Positions 44,443 to 56,526 of a stretch of 64,000 bases of DNA are shown in pieces; the stretch's first letter is position 1, and each line of letters starts with the position of its first letter. The stretch spans positions 80,381,551 to 80,445,550 of the forward strand of contig CM045761.1 in NCBI GenBank assembly GCA_025200525.1, given 5' to 3'. Source of the DNA: Camellia lanceoleosa. Lineage: Eukaryota > Streptophyta > Magnoliopsida > Ericales > Theaceae. The position numbers were made by a program, and so were the translations under genes. Under the pieces are notes generated by a model that searched no databases, had not been told where the DNA came from, and saw only the letters and a list, made by a program, of their open reading frames with translations.

Positions 44443-45055
44443 TGTTGAGAATTGTACATAACTACCAATCCCACATTAATTGTAGAGGAAAACATTGATA
44501 GGTATTTAAATCTCAAGATTTTGATAAGAGCATGAGCCCTTTGAGGTATCCAAATTTCCTGAAAGAAGGGAGTTATGGACCCTTCAAGGATGGGCTTGGG
44601 TCAAAACTGTGATCCAAGTTAATTATGCAAAAATTGCCACATGTGCACGCAGCCTGCCCACCTAGACCGGGCTGAGCCCAGGTCCGTGATCCACGAGTCG
44701 TGGATTTTTAGGCTTGAGGGAATGGGCCAGGGTTATTTTGTGGCTGCAATTATACACACGTGTATATAGAGTGTGTAACTTACACACTTATTCTCCATCA
44801 GTTTTGCATGAGTAATTGGCTGCATTTGTTGCCAGCCTTCTTGCCTAGTAGGCCCTTCCTCCCTCATTGTGTATAAAATGAGACCATCTTCCTTGGTTTC
44901 AACACATAAATTTTTGCTTTCATATTATAGTCAGTCTATTCCATAATATATTCTTCTTGTGAGAGAGAGTGTTGTCGTTGTCAGTTCGTTGGAGTTAACA
45001 GAAGGTGCTTCTGGACTAAAGGGTTCTAAACCATCGTATCCATTCAAAATGTAAT
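44443..45055 (+). mobile_element. Possible copia-like solo LTR or promoter-bearing repeat
   Basis: It begins TGTTGAGAATTGTACATAAC and includes CCAATCCCACATTAATTG, wording common at the start of plant copia LTRs. A TATAAAATGAGACC box lies at about 44,872 and a GA-rich leader near 44,960. The right end (about CCATCGTATCCA) and the target duplication are not certain. No internal genes follow, so it could also be an unrelated promoter-like repeat. Confidence 0.35.
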
Positions 45056-47865
45056 CTCTAGTATGAGTTAGATTTATGATTTGTTGTTCTGTAATATAAA
45101 TTTAATTAATTATGAATCTGTTTATTTTATTTAATCTATACAATTTGTATAACTATCTTAAAACAGATTATATGTTTTCCATAAAATTAGATAAATAGAT
45201 TCACATATATAATAGATTAATTCATTGCATCATCTTCGTGGTCTACTTCTGTTAGTAAGATTGATAGAATTGCATATTAATTTCTTGATGCTACTAGTAT
45301 TCAAATTTGGAAAAAAATTAACATACAGAACCTATTTGGTGTCCGAAAAATTTTGCTAATGCCGATAGAATTGAATTTCATATTTATGCTAGTAAATGTT
45401 GTTTCCATCTCGTCAATTTTATTTAAGTGAATAAATATATGTTCCAAGTGATTGATTTTACTGCAGTTTTAGTCTTATGTATAGGTTGCTTCTTGTTAAG
45501 GATTAATAATATAAATTTCTCATGGTGTCTAGTTCTAGAATCATCATATCTCATGGGCATGATTCTTAGTTTCCTACCATGTTGTGCGTGTTTTTATTTT
45601 ACAATTTTATAATATAATTTACATGCTCATGAGTGTCTCAAATTTTAGTTAAAGATGCCATGCTAATTATTTTCTCATTTGCTAGTATAATCAACATGTT
45701 CAATATCTACTACATTCTAGTTTAATTCACATGTTTATTATTTCTTAACTTTTCAAGATAATTTACATGTTCTTTATTTTCTAAATTTTAGTTTATGTTA
45801 CATGCTTATTATTTCTATAATTATTTGTATGATTTTATTTCTAGAATCATTTACATGATAATTGCTAGAATTAGTTACAGGTTTATTGTGTAGTAATTGA
45901 ATATAACTCTTGCTAATTAATTTGAATTTAATTTTTAGAGTAACAAGGTTTTGTGACTTGTCTAGTTTTATTTGGGAGTTATAAGTTTGTTGTGTAACTT
46001 GTAAAGGTTTTAATTCTTTACCTTATTTTGCTATTAAGTAGATTGCTAAAATGTTTTAAATAATTTATTGCCTTTCCAATTTCTTTTAATTATTTGTTTT
46101 GTATTTTGTTGTATTTTCTGCTAACTTTCCCTACGGAAATACATATGCGAAAGGAAATGGGAAAACATAGAACCAAATGATTAGAATTTGAGATTGCAAT
46201 AAAATTTTGGACTACTAACTTTTTTGTTGAACAGAAATACTTAAGCGTGGAAAGGAGTTTTGGACTAATAGAATCCTATTTGGATTGGTTTATATTTCTT
46301 TTAATTGAAACAATTTTTGCTTGAGTTTTAGTTGTGGTTAATTTACCAATATGTTGAAGCAAGTTTGTTTGCTTGTAAGTGTTATAGCAATTTTTTACTT
46401 GTAATTTGGTTAATAATTTTTTAATTGCTTGTAAGTTGTGGAATTTGGTTTTTTTTAGCCTAATTTATCCCATGAAAAACTTAATTCTAAATTTGTTTCC
46501 CATGGACTAGGAGTTAAACGTGCTCTTGAAAATTTTGTCTAAGATTAACTGGATCTTAAGTGAGATCGGTGTAACCCCTTCAGTTTTTCTAAAAACTTTT
46601 CTGACCATGTTCGATTTTAGGGTAAGTGGTGAGACTAGTTTTGAATTAAATTTCCAACTTTAAGATTTTCTAGTGTTAAATTTAATTTTTGCAAACACAA
46701 AATAATAAAATTATATTGTATTTCTCAGAAATGACAATTGTCATTCAATGCATGTTAACTGAAGTTCTCAACAGCTCCAAATTGATATTAATTTAGTATC
46801 ATGAGCTCAAATGTCTACAAAGAACAAAAATGCATTATAATACATCAAGTAGAATTCAAGCACTCATCAGTGCTATGCACAAAATTAAATAGAAAAAATT
46901 AGAAAGGTAATTTAAGTTAAAAATATGTTGAGATTTAAAATTATATATATATATATAATATAAGAATGCAATTGGCTTTTAGAAAGGAGTTGGATAATTA
47001 AAAATAAATTTAGTACATTTAATAATCAAATTTATGTATAAGCTAAAATTTTAAGTAATGATGCTATTAATGTTGAATGATATTTTTTTAATATTTATAA
47101 CTATGTCACAATTAATGTATACCAATCACCTCAATACTCACTAGTTGCAATAAATAACTTGGTGCTAATCTATGCAGGGTGTTTGTTTTGATTTTAAATG
47201 AAACCTTACGAGTAAACTATGTGATTGGTTTCTCAGAATTAATCGAGATGCACATAAATTGACTAAAACACACGTAGTTATCAAAAAGAGGTATAATCAC
47301 CCATCATCTCACCACCGCCATTGTCAACGCTACCCACCTCCATCTCCACTATCACTTTCAGCATCTCCATCTCAACATTACACAACCACCACTACTAATC
47401 ACTCTAGCATTGGTACTTTCCAAACCTATATGAATGATTTGATAAATTTCATGACAATTTTGTTGATATTCCGAACATTTTTGTTAGCCACAACGTGGTT
47501 TGGTAGTACTTATGAATTAATTAATTAATTAAATTTATTTGCTCAAGAAGTTAATTGATGGTATTTAGTTGTAATTTTAATTTTTTTTTTTTTTAGCTTA
47601 TTTAGCTCAAAAAAGCTAGATTCTTTTTAAGTTACGATTTGAAATTTTTTTCAATTATTTGAACTCTTAAATATGTATGGATATAAAATAAAATAAAATA
47701 AAATAACATATATTTTTTATTATATCATTTAAGAATGGTGAAGTAATAACAAAAATTTATTAATATTTTAAATTTTAAAAAAAAAAATCGTTACAATTTC
47801 TTAGAGAATGCAATGGAAATCCTCCATATAATTTTGGAATGAAAATGAGCAACATCACATCCTAA
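45056..47865. other. T-rich and A+T-rich intergenic DNA
   Basis: A diverged repeat around (A/T)ATTTACATGTT(C/T)ATTATTTCT recurs at about 45,610-45,890, with roughly 50-bp spacing. A TA run lies at about 46,944-46,958. No coding sequence is recognised. Confidence 0.5.

Positions 47866-47916
<51 letters not shown>
47866..47916. repeat. (TAA)n microsatellite
   Basis: About sixteen uninterrupted TAA units are followed by a change to AACAAAG. Confidence 0.95.
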
Positions 47917-47919
<3 letters not shown>

Positions 47920-48454
47920 GTCCAACTTTTTATTCAAATTATCCACAATAAATTCTACAACGAATTGTTAATAATAAATTTTTTTTTTTTTAAATTAGTA
48001 CTTAAAAAACTATGGTAGTAGAATATAGCTGCCAACAACTTTCCTTAATGCCTTTCTTAAATAAATAAATAAATAAAAGGAAGAAAAAAACCACGTTCAT
48101 TGATGACAACAACATGCGGAAAATTAAATGTGTCAACTCTCTCTAACAATTCGTTAAAAAAATAAATAAATAAATAAAAAGATTAAAAAAAAAAAGAAAA
48201 AAAAAAACTCTAACAATAACATAAATCCATTAACATTAATGGATAAGATGTTTCTTATCAACTGTAATATTTGGATTCAAGCTTATTGTGAGTATATTTT
48301 ATCTTTCCCACAATTGTTTTAAAAAAAAAAACAAAAAAAATACTAATATAGAATTGGGGATTGAAAGCATTTTGTAATTTATAAAATACAGGTTTCTTTG
48401 GTGCTCCTCTTCCTTTCATAATCAGCACGAATGACTTAAGAAAATCATATGCGA
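47917..48454. other. A+T-rich intergenic DNA with poly(A) runs and AAAT repeats
   Basis: AAAT-type tetranucleotide runs lie near 48,057-48,078 and 48,158-48,180. No gene is seen. Confidence 0.5.
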
Positions 48455-49212
48455 TGTTTTTGGTAGCCCTTGCTAACATTTATGTTTTTTTTTTCATATT
48501 TACAAAAATTTTATAAATTAATTTTTATTTATTTTTAAAAAAACATAACCTAAAAAATATATTCGTTAAGACCTAAAATATTTATATTTATTTTTTATTA
48601 TTTATGACAATGGGATCAAAACACCAATCGAAATCTACTCTTCCCCGATCAAAGCACCATCGCTGTCAACGGCTCATCCTCTTCTTCCGCTGCCACAGAT
48701 TGACCGTCCCTCGCTGCTATCATCCAGTTCTTCGCCACCATGCTTGTTATCTTTGCAGCCAGCATCTTGTCCTCCACCATTTAGTGTTTGGCTTGCCTGG
48801 GCAGCTCCTCCTCCTTTATCTCCCTCGCCGCGAGTTTGGGGGTGTAACGGCGGTGTAAGAGTAACACTGAGCATTGCAGGGGAAGTAGGGAGGCAATCAT
48901 TCGTCACTACGCGTCGTTGATCTCACCAGCTCCATTGTTGAGCTTCACCTCCACCACTATCGAGCTCCGGCGGCTCGTGTTGCATACTCATCCTCAAATG
49001 TAAATAAAGAAATTTATGATTTCCAAATTTTTAAACAAAAATAAATAGGAAACGTAAACAGATTTTTTCAATTTATGATTTTCAGCCCAATTTAAAAACT
49101 GAGACCTACAGCTTATAAACTAAAAATTTACCAAACAAGTTTATATTGTAATTTTTAAAATTTTTGTAAATATAAACTGTAAATTGTAAACAGAATGGTT
49201 ACCAAACAAGGT
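48455..49212. mobile_element. Long-TIR foldback with GC-rich insert (Pack-type candidate)
   Basis: The first ~65 bp (from GATGTTTTTGGTAG) align imperfectly with the reverse complement of the last ~65 bp (ending GGTTACCAAACAAGG). The best part is 48,495-48,520 against 49,149-49,174, with 24 of 26 bases complementary. Between these A+T-rich arms is a GC-rich block (about 48,625-48,975) unlike the surrounding DNA. Long inverted ends around a foreign-looking insert suggest a Mutator-like or other Pack-type element that captured gene sequence. The insert has an open frame on each strand, but I recognise no protein. No target duplication is evident. Confidence 0.4.
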
Positions 49213-49746
49213 AGTAATCAAGTTTTTTCTTAAGAAACTATATAATTGGTTGTATACTGTATACTTTGTGATTTTTTGTTATGATTTATTGTATTTTTTT
49301 TTTTCGGTAAAGTAAGAATTTATAACAACAAAATTTATGGTGTTAGTTATGACTAGATTATAATTTCTTGTTGTATTAGTTATAACTTTTTGTGATATTA
49401 GTTATGGTTTTTATTACTATTTTGGTTGGCTCATTATTATTTTTAATTATGATTTAAAATCATTTAGTTGGAACATTCACAATTTACATATAGTACACAC
49501 CATACGCATCCTAGTCTAATCGTTTTTCATAATTTTATCTAAGGATAGTAATTTCCTTACTCCGCTTTTCATTTGTAGCTCTTGTCATTTCAGAGTGGAT
49601 GTTTCCTACTTTCGATGAGGAAGTGGAGCAAGGATGAGGAGTTCAGATCCTTTCGGGGGGATGGCTTAGATTGAGTCACGTTACTCCACTAAAAATCTGT
49701 GGCTTAGATTAGCAACCAAAAAAAAAATCAAAATTCCCTCTGACAT
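49213..49746. other. A+T-rich DNA left of element C
   Basis: No gene is seen. Confidence 0.5.
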
Positions 49747-51340
49747 TGTAGCTTTCTTTTTGTGCTCTTCGGAGGGATTTAGTCTCCTCGGATACGATAG
49801 CCCTACAGTTCGGACTCCCGTGATTCTGAATCTAGTTTCACAAAGTGTAATGTGCAATAGATTTAAACAAATGCGAGTCCAAATCTTGGAAAATTCATTT
49901 ATCGTCAGAGAGGCCAAAAATGGACTGCATTGCTAGATTTCAAAGTTGCCACCTAAATATTTTTGAAAAATTTAGGAAACCTGTGACTCGTGCCAAAGGC
50001 CACTTATCCATCATAACCAAAGTGTCTTGGTTTGGGAACTTAGGTATGAGAGTGGAAGGTCATGAATTGAGCACCCCTCTTAATTGATCAAAGATCGGCT
50101 TCTACTACCCATGATGTGATTTTTATGTACATTATATGCTCTTATTATGATTATTAATGCTAACTTTACTATGTAAGGCACACAAGTATAGACTACATCA
50201 TCTACTTTGGAATGCTTTGATTTTGTATTTGTTTAAAAAGAGTTTGACTATGTGCTACTTGAAAAAGCGAGCTCATATGTACATTAATCAAAGTCATCCT
50301 AACTTAAGCGAAATAGCTTCCATCCATAGGCATTCAAAGAGGTATATCAAATAAGCACTTAGCCTCATAGTAATATGCTTGATATGGCAACACAAACACA
50401 CATGCAATATGCTAAAGCAAAAAATGCTCACCTAGTACTCAACCGAGGCAAGCCAAAGAGAAGAAAATAATTTGAAAAATGCATGTTCTAATATGCAAAT
50501 GACTAATGCAGCACATATAACATGCAACTACCAAGTTCGATTTTTAACATGCCATATGAATCAACTCAAGGCATATGGTAGCGCATGTATTCAAGTAAAT
50601 AGGAAATGACAATAATGTTAGAATGATGAACCGAACCCAATACATGCAAAAATGGATACAACACATGGTAATGTTATGAAACCAAAAATATGATGCTACC
50701 ACAGTAAGCATATAAATAAAAGGGAGAAAGAAATGGGGTTTGGAAGACATACAAATATTACAAGTATAACAAATTTGCCCTCGTACACGAGGGTCCAAAT
50801 GAATGTTCTAATTAAACTAATTATTACAACACCAAATGAATGAATTAACTAACTAGCTATTACAAATTCGAATGAAGCTAACGAATTAAGTACAACATAC
50901 TAATATTAAACCACCGATTTAAACGAACATGAGGTAAGGAGCCACATGCGCGCAACCGAGAACATACTCCCAGAAACCTCTCTGTTTGCTGCCAGAATCT
51001 ACTGTGTTTGCAGTTAGAAAATTATTCTATTTTAGCCTTAGGTTCTGCTCTATTTTGCCACAAAAATGTCACTGCATGTACAAAAAAAAAGGTGGTCGGC
51101 CGGCGTTGGAAAGTGGTCAGTCGGACATGATGGTGGTCGGCTGGCCACTGTTTTCTAGGGATTGCCTTGCTGCAACAGAGCAAAAACAGAGTATTTCTAG
51201 GATATGTTTATCCTCTCTGCTCGTCCCTATCATGAAGATGATCAAGGGAGAAGTAGATTCGGTTCACAAATCATCAATTTTTGCGATTGCGTGATGATCT
51301 TAGAGTCGATAGGACAAAAGCTCAATAAAAGGAAATGAAA
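49747..51340 (-). repeat. Element C LTR-like block (truncated or diverged 3' LTR)
   Basis: It shares with B's LTR the CAGTTCGGACTC start region, the TGGACTGC(A/T)TTGC(T/C)AGAT block, and the GGAAGACATACA and TTGCCCTCG(T/C)ACA(C/A) words. It also has GGTCGGCCGGC/GGTCGGCTGGCC words, a weaker form of B's palindromes (about 51,092-51,150). It is about 1.6 kb against 4.45 kb in B. The right edge is not defined. Confidence 0.65.
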
Positions 51341-51830
51341 GACCAACAACACCTCCTCCCTATCATGGAGTTTCCTCAAGGAAAGGGGTAGACATTGCTT
51401 CTTGAATCATTAAACATCACTAAAGAGTATGCAATGAGTCAAGATACAATAGGTTCAATATAACGTTCGATTGAACCCAACTCAATTTTATTTCCTTTTT
51501 TTTTTACTCCAATTTTATTAGCCTTTTTTCATTACCTTTCCATTTCTTATCTTTTCTTCAATTTTGTCCAAGATTATAACAAATTTGCCCTCGCACACGA
51601 GGGTCCAGTACGAAGGAAGGACACACTACTTACTCTCCACGATTATCCAGTATTCTTACTTTTCTCATTCATCTAACTGCTATAATTCTCTTTTTGCCAT
51701 ACTCATACTGATTCTGCATTGTACTATTCTGATTTGCCATACTCATACTGATTCTGCACTGCATACTGTTCTGATTTACCATACTCATACTGATTCTACA
51801 CTCATACTATTCTAATACTCTGTTTCTTAC
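51341..51830. other. Element C: segment with repeats between LTR-like block and antisense ORF
   Basis: A 32-bp word at 51,576-51,607 (ATAACAAATTTGCCCTCG and on) repeats 50,766-50,797 with one difference. A three-copy tandem repeat of about 42 bp (CATACTCATACTGATTCTGC) lies at about 51,696-51,815. Confidence 0.65.
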
Positions 51831-51837
51831 TTTCAGG

Positions 51838-52206
51838 CTTCACCTGCACCAGCAACACCTCATTCAGCTGCGAGGAGAAAAGATAAACAAGCTTCTGCAT
51901 GCGGCAAGGGTGAGGGTAGAGGTCGAGGCAGAGGTAGGAGTGCCCGGAGTCGGAGAAAAGAGTCCTAGGCGCAGGAGACTTCCTCATCCTCAAAGCCAAT
52001 TTTGAGCGGAGATCAGCAACACTGTGGAGACAGTGAGCTGGCGCTCTAAGTTTGAGAGCGATGAGGATAAGGCTGGCTTTGAGTCAGGGAGTGAAGAGGA
52101 TGATACCGGCTCTGAGTCTCACTCATCTGATGACAGCGGTGTTGATGGTGACAGTGCTCCTAAGTCCCCTTGTTGGAAGAGGACGAAGAGGGCCTCTCAA
52201 GCTTGA
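51838..52206 (+). pseudogene. Element C antisense ORF 1: basic then acidic C-terminal exon
   Basis: A consensus-like splice acceptor (CTTACTTTCAG, ending at 51,837) is followed by an open frame. It is rich in basic residues first (ARRKDKQ, GEGRGRGRGRSARSRRKES), then, after a stop at 51,967 and a frame change, in acidic and Ser residues (FESGSEEDDTGSESHSSDD). It ends at 52,206. The composition resembles the tail of a nuclear or nucleic-acid-binding protein; no family is recognised. The strand is opposite to gag-pol. It may be the last exon of an antisense gene whose earlier exons lie in or left of the rearranged LTR region. Confidence 0.4.
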
Positions 52207-52819
52207 TGCGACTGATACCGATTTTTGTATTCTTTTTGCTCTTTTCTTTTGCTTTGGTAGTTTAGAACTTTGTATAGCTTCAAATAGGTCAGTTACCTTC
52301 TTTTTCTTTTTCTTTTTCTTCGAACACTTGTATTTTCTCTTTTGTAAAAACTATGATCAGGATTAAACTCTATAGTTTTATAAAATGAGCTTTATTTTTG
52401 TATAGCATCTCGAGAATTGCACCACACTTGCATGAAACTAGAACTAAGTTCGAAACTGAAAATGCTTGTGTTTGAATGATATTCGTAACCAGATATTAAG
52501 CCTTCAACTGACCAAAACACAAAATACTATTCAATAAAGGAAAAACAAAGTAAAAATAGCCTAAACACAGCTATTCACACTTGCTAAAAGCAAAAAGACT
52601 CAAAACAAGACTCAAAAACAAAAAGGGCCAACAAAACATTGTTGCCCAACTGCCTAGCCAGCACACTTGGTCAACCGGCCAAGTGAATGGACAATCGGCT
52701 AAGATTTATGGCTGGACAGCTGGCAACAGTTGTCAGCCACTCACACAACCTTACCTTCTATAAAGGTTTTCTCTTGCCATTTATTTGACAGAACTTCATA
52801 TTTTCTGCAATTTTCTCTG

Positions 52820-53762
52820 AAAATGGAAATCTTTCTTGCTGAGAGGCTCAAGGATTGGACAACCACTTTGGATGGCACGAAAAAGGTAAATTTCTACAGT
52901 TTTGGCATAAACGCTCTTTTTTTGTTGAGTCGTATGCCACTTTATTTTTCGTTCCTTCATGCTATTGTCTGATGTTGGAACTCGATTACTCATGTGTTTC
53001 ATTTCGGAGCACAAGAGATGTGTCCTACCCTCGAAGAGTTTCAAGCATTAATGGAGTCCTGGTGTAATGAAGAGATTATGCCTCAACCCCATTTCGGCCA
53101 TGCACGGGCTCTTGAATGGATGTGTGGGCTTACTTTACACAAGGCTGGGTCCTTGGCTCATGACGAGAAATTGGATATACACAGATTGATTCATCAGTTT
53201 TTGGGCATTAGAGACAAAGGTGACCTTCTCTGGCGAGGTTATCATCAACATGCCCTCTGCTTGTGTTTACTTACACACTTCCTATTTGCCCCTAGTTACA
53301 GCGGAGCTAGTATCAGGCTGTTCGAAGTAGCCCAATGCCTCAAGGAGGGTCAGAGTTGCATAGGTTTGGCATTGGTCGAAACTTTAACGGGTTTGGACGC
53401 CTTCTATCGACGGGAGACTTCTCGGTTTGTAGGGAGTCCACTATTTCTTCAAGTATTATTTTCCCACACTCTCTCATTTATGGTTTCTCAAATCACTTTG
53501 GCACTCACTCTATTTTCTCTCAAAGCCCTTTCCTTACTTTTTCTCTCAACATACATCTCTCTATTCTTTAATCTCTTTTATTTTTATCCCTTCCCAGGTA
53601 TGGTTGATGGATAAGCTAAAGGTCGTGGATCCTTGCCTCGAGTATTCAGCCAGATCCTACTTCTTTCACCCATGGCTAGTGGACTTTCCCATAGAGGGAT
53701 TGTGGTGTGATTGGATGTGCAATAGATCTGCGGCTGACATCGTTTGGCGTTGCCCCTGTTAA
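52820..53762 (+). pseudogene. Element C antisense ORF 2: plant mobile-domain/DUF7745-like, one predicted intron
   Basis: Exon 1 starts MEIFLAERLKDW at 52,820. It has one stop (52,970), then reads FHFGAQEMCPTLEEFQALMES, HARALEWMCGLT and HQHALCLCLLTHFLFAPS, to GSPLFLQ at 53,452. A GT at 53,453 and a pyrimidine-rich acceptor ending CCCAG at 53,597 define a 145-bp intron. The join keeps the frame (FLQ|VWLMDKL). Exon 2 continues FFHPWLVDFPIEGLWCDW and stops at 53,760. The W...FHFG..EM-PTLEEF block fits the plant mobile-domain/DUF7745 group as I remember it. That group is frequent in plant genomes and in some large retrotransposons. Its role is unknown. Confidence 0.55.
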
Positions 53763-54789
53763 ACTTAATTGAGATGAGCTACAGCATGTCTTGCCAGCTG
53801 AGTATACAGTTGATCGGCCTTACACATTGTGTATTCTACTTCCCTTTCTGGTTCAGACGCTAGTTTGGACATAATTTGTCCAGATGAGGAGGTTGAATAC
53901 CTTGCTCTATTTCTAGTTCGTGCTTTGCACTTGGCTTGATACCTTGTTACTTGGAGAACGAGAGAGCTTTTGGCCCCTATTACTAGCTTCAGTTACGTCC
54001 TTTCTGGCGAGTGCTTGGCTTGGCTCGAGGACGAGGCACAGGTTGGGCCATCCTTGGCCGCAGATATTTCCGAGACTACAGGTAGGAGGCAAAGGACTAT
54101 CACCTTACTTATCTGTGCCCCTAGTTTATTGCTTTGGTTTTTCTTTTCAAGGTTATTATGTAAAAGAAACTTTGATTTAACCTGAGAGTTGGAGAATGTA
54201 CTTGTGTTGAAATCATGGAATTGAAGTTGTGAGTACCAAAATTTTCCTTTTTGGTCCAAATAATGGTCTGTGTTGTTAAAAGTGAAATTTTGAGAAAATC
54301 AACTTCATTAAAACTTTTCAAAACAATTTTCGTAAATGATCACTACCTGACACACGTGGAATCAATCCTCGAGACGTATAACCCTGAATCAAAAAGATCA
54401 TAACTACCCACAGCTGCATTACCATCACTACTCTATCTTGCAATTGGCCCTTCTACTAAATAGAGGTAACACAACCAAGCTAACAGATGACGAAAAAAGA
54501 TGGATTGATCAAACAAATGGACAGGACAGTTGAGTTGGAAATGCTTATGGCCGAACTTTGGGATGAAATTGCCTACGTATCCCAAATATGAGAATTAGGC
54601 CTTACGTAGTTTGATTAGGGTTCACTCGAGTATTTACTCTCTCCTTTTGCACTCTAACTTTTGCCAAAGCAGCCATTTCGGGTTTTCAACCTTACGAGCT
54701 CTATTTTTCTTTATTTCCAATTTTTCATGCTCTAACTTTTACCTAGGTCGCCCTTCTAAGTTTTTGGCCTAGCGAGCCTCTCAGGGATA
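53763..54789. other. Element C: 3' sequence between antisense ORF 2 and integrase
   Basis: A plus-strand block at about 53,880-54,010 matches element B (28,610-28,750) and may be a further exon of the antisense gene. The stretch 54,180-54,780 matches B's post-pol sequence, including the two CTCTAACTTTT(G/A)CC words near 54,650 and 54,730. Confidence 0.5.
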
Positions 54790-55940
54790 GTATTTCTTCA
54801 ATTTGTCCATGTTAATCGGCTGTGAAAACTCCAAGCCATCTAAATCCATAAGGATAATCGCTCCTCTTGACCAGATAGACTTGATGATGTATGGACTAGT
54901 CCAATTGGGTCGGAACTTGCCCCTAAGGCCATGGGTAGGAGCTCAGTTGTCATTCAACACCATATCTTCTTCTTTGAGGTTTCTAGACTTGACTTTCTTA
55001 TTAAAGGCCCTAGCAATTCTGCGTTGGTATCCTTGGATATGATACAATGCCTTCAACCTTCTTTCGTCAAACAACATCAATTCTTTGAATTTGTTCTGCT
55101 GCCAATTCGCCTATGTTATTTGACACTCGGCCATGATCCTCAGTGACGGTACTTCGATCTCAATCGGTAAAACAATTTCCATCCCATATACTAGAAAGTA
55201 GGGGGTTGCCCCTGTAGATGTTCAAATTGACATCCTATATCCCCAGAGTGCAAACAACAGTTTATCCGACCAATCTTTATAGTTTTCAACCATCTTTCGC
55301 AGGATACTTTTGACATTTTTGTTTGCGACTTCAACAGCTCCATTGGTTTGTGGTCTATATGTTGATGACTTATGAAAAGGCATGTTGTATTTCTCAAGAA
55401 AATCTATCACCTCTTTTTTGAAGTGCAAACCACTGTTCGATATGATCTCATTTGGCACTCCATACTAGCAGATGATGTTGTTCCTGATGAACTTGGCTAC
55501 ATGTGATGCTTTCAACAATGAGTATGACTACGCTTCCACCCACTTGGTAAACTAGTCGATCACTACCAAGATAAATTCATGTCCATTTAAGCCTTTTGGT
55601 GAGACTACTCCGATGACATCAATTCCCCAGATTGAGAAATGCCATGGTGAAGTCATGTTGTAGAGCTTTGACGACGAGATATTCATGTGTTTAGTATGGA
55701 TTTGACATTTATGGCATTGTTGAACAAAGTTGATACAATCCTCCTCCACGGTTGACCAATAATAGCCTTGCTTGAGGATTTTTCTAGCCAGCATCACACC
55801 ATTTATATGTGCTTCACACTCTCCCCCATGGATGGCATCCATGAGATGCTTTGACCCCTCTTCTTCAACGCGGAGCTTATGCATTCCCAGATGCCCTATT
55901 TTATATAAATTATTCCCGCAAATGATGAACTGGACGGCCA
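54790..55940 (-). pseudogene. Element C integrase
   Basis: The zinc domain is at about 55,840-55,680 (HGGECEAHINGV ... QQCHKCQIH), with HHCC ligands visible. The core has WGIDVIGVVSP near 55,635, then a stop before FTKWVEA. The block that should hold the second catalytic Asp reads IISNSGLHF near 55,440, so that Asp is replaced by Asn. The Glu block (NGAVEVANKN) near 55,335 is intact. The C-terminal part (LRGKFRPNWTSPYIIKSIW) ends near the YYP motif at about 54,790. Several stops break it. Its order and motifs match Ogre-type integrases. Confidence 0.82.
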
Positions 55941-55956
55941 GATGCCATATTCCCCT

Positions 55957-56505
55957 TTATCCTTGGCATTTGCCCCCTGGTGGATATACGTCCTTCTCTA
56001 GAAAATTCCAAATGTCGTAATACCAGGGGTTCTTGTCTTGAACTTTATCTATTGCAGCTATTGTCTCATAAGCAGGCGCATACTTCTGTTCAATGATGAT
56101 CAGATGCGTCTTCACCTTAAGCGGTATGTCTACCATGGAGGATAGAGTTGCCAGTGTATCAGTAAACCAGTTGTTCTCTCTTAGCAGATGTGTGAATGTC
56201 AATTTTTCAAACCTCGGAATCAGAATGTCTAGGGTCTGATGATAAACTTTCATTTTCTCTTGATTGACCTTCCAGTCTCCATTGGCTTGAGAAACAACCA
56301 GTTTTGAGTCTCCGATGATGTCCAATTTTATTACCCCTAGTTCTAAGGCAGCTTCCAATCCAACAATACATGCCTCGTATTCTACTTCATTGTTAGATAC
56401 TTTGAACCAGAGTTTGAAAGCTAAGGGTATATGGGAATCATCGGGTGATATCAACAATATGCATATCCCATAACCGTATTGGTTAGCGGCTCTGTCAAAG
56501 TACAT
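55957..56505 (-). pseudogene. Element C second (archaeal-type) RNase H
   Basis: WTMYFDRAANQYGYG starts the fold. NNEVEYEACIVGLEAALELG and LDIIGDSKLVVSQANGDWK follow, with acidic positions D, E and D visible. This extra RNase H places the element in the Tat/Ogre clade. The stretch from 56,505 is open. Confidence 0.82.
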
Positions 56506-56526
56506 TGTCCAAGTCTCTTCCTCTAC

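Noticed and set aside
48258..48479. 73-codon minus-strand frame beginning MLARATKN
   Set aside because: It is short, partly built from a poly(A) run and overlaps the foldback's left arm. No family is recognised.
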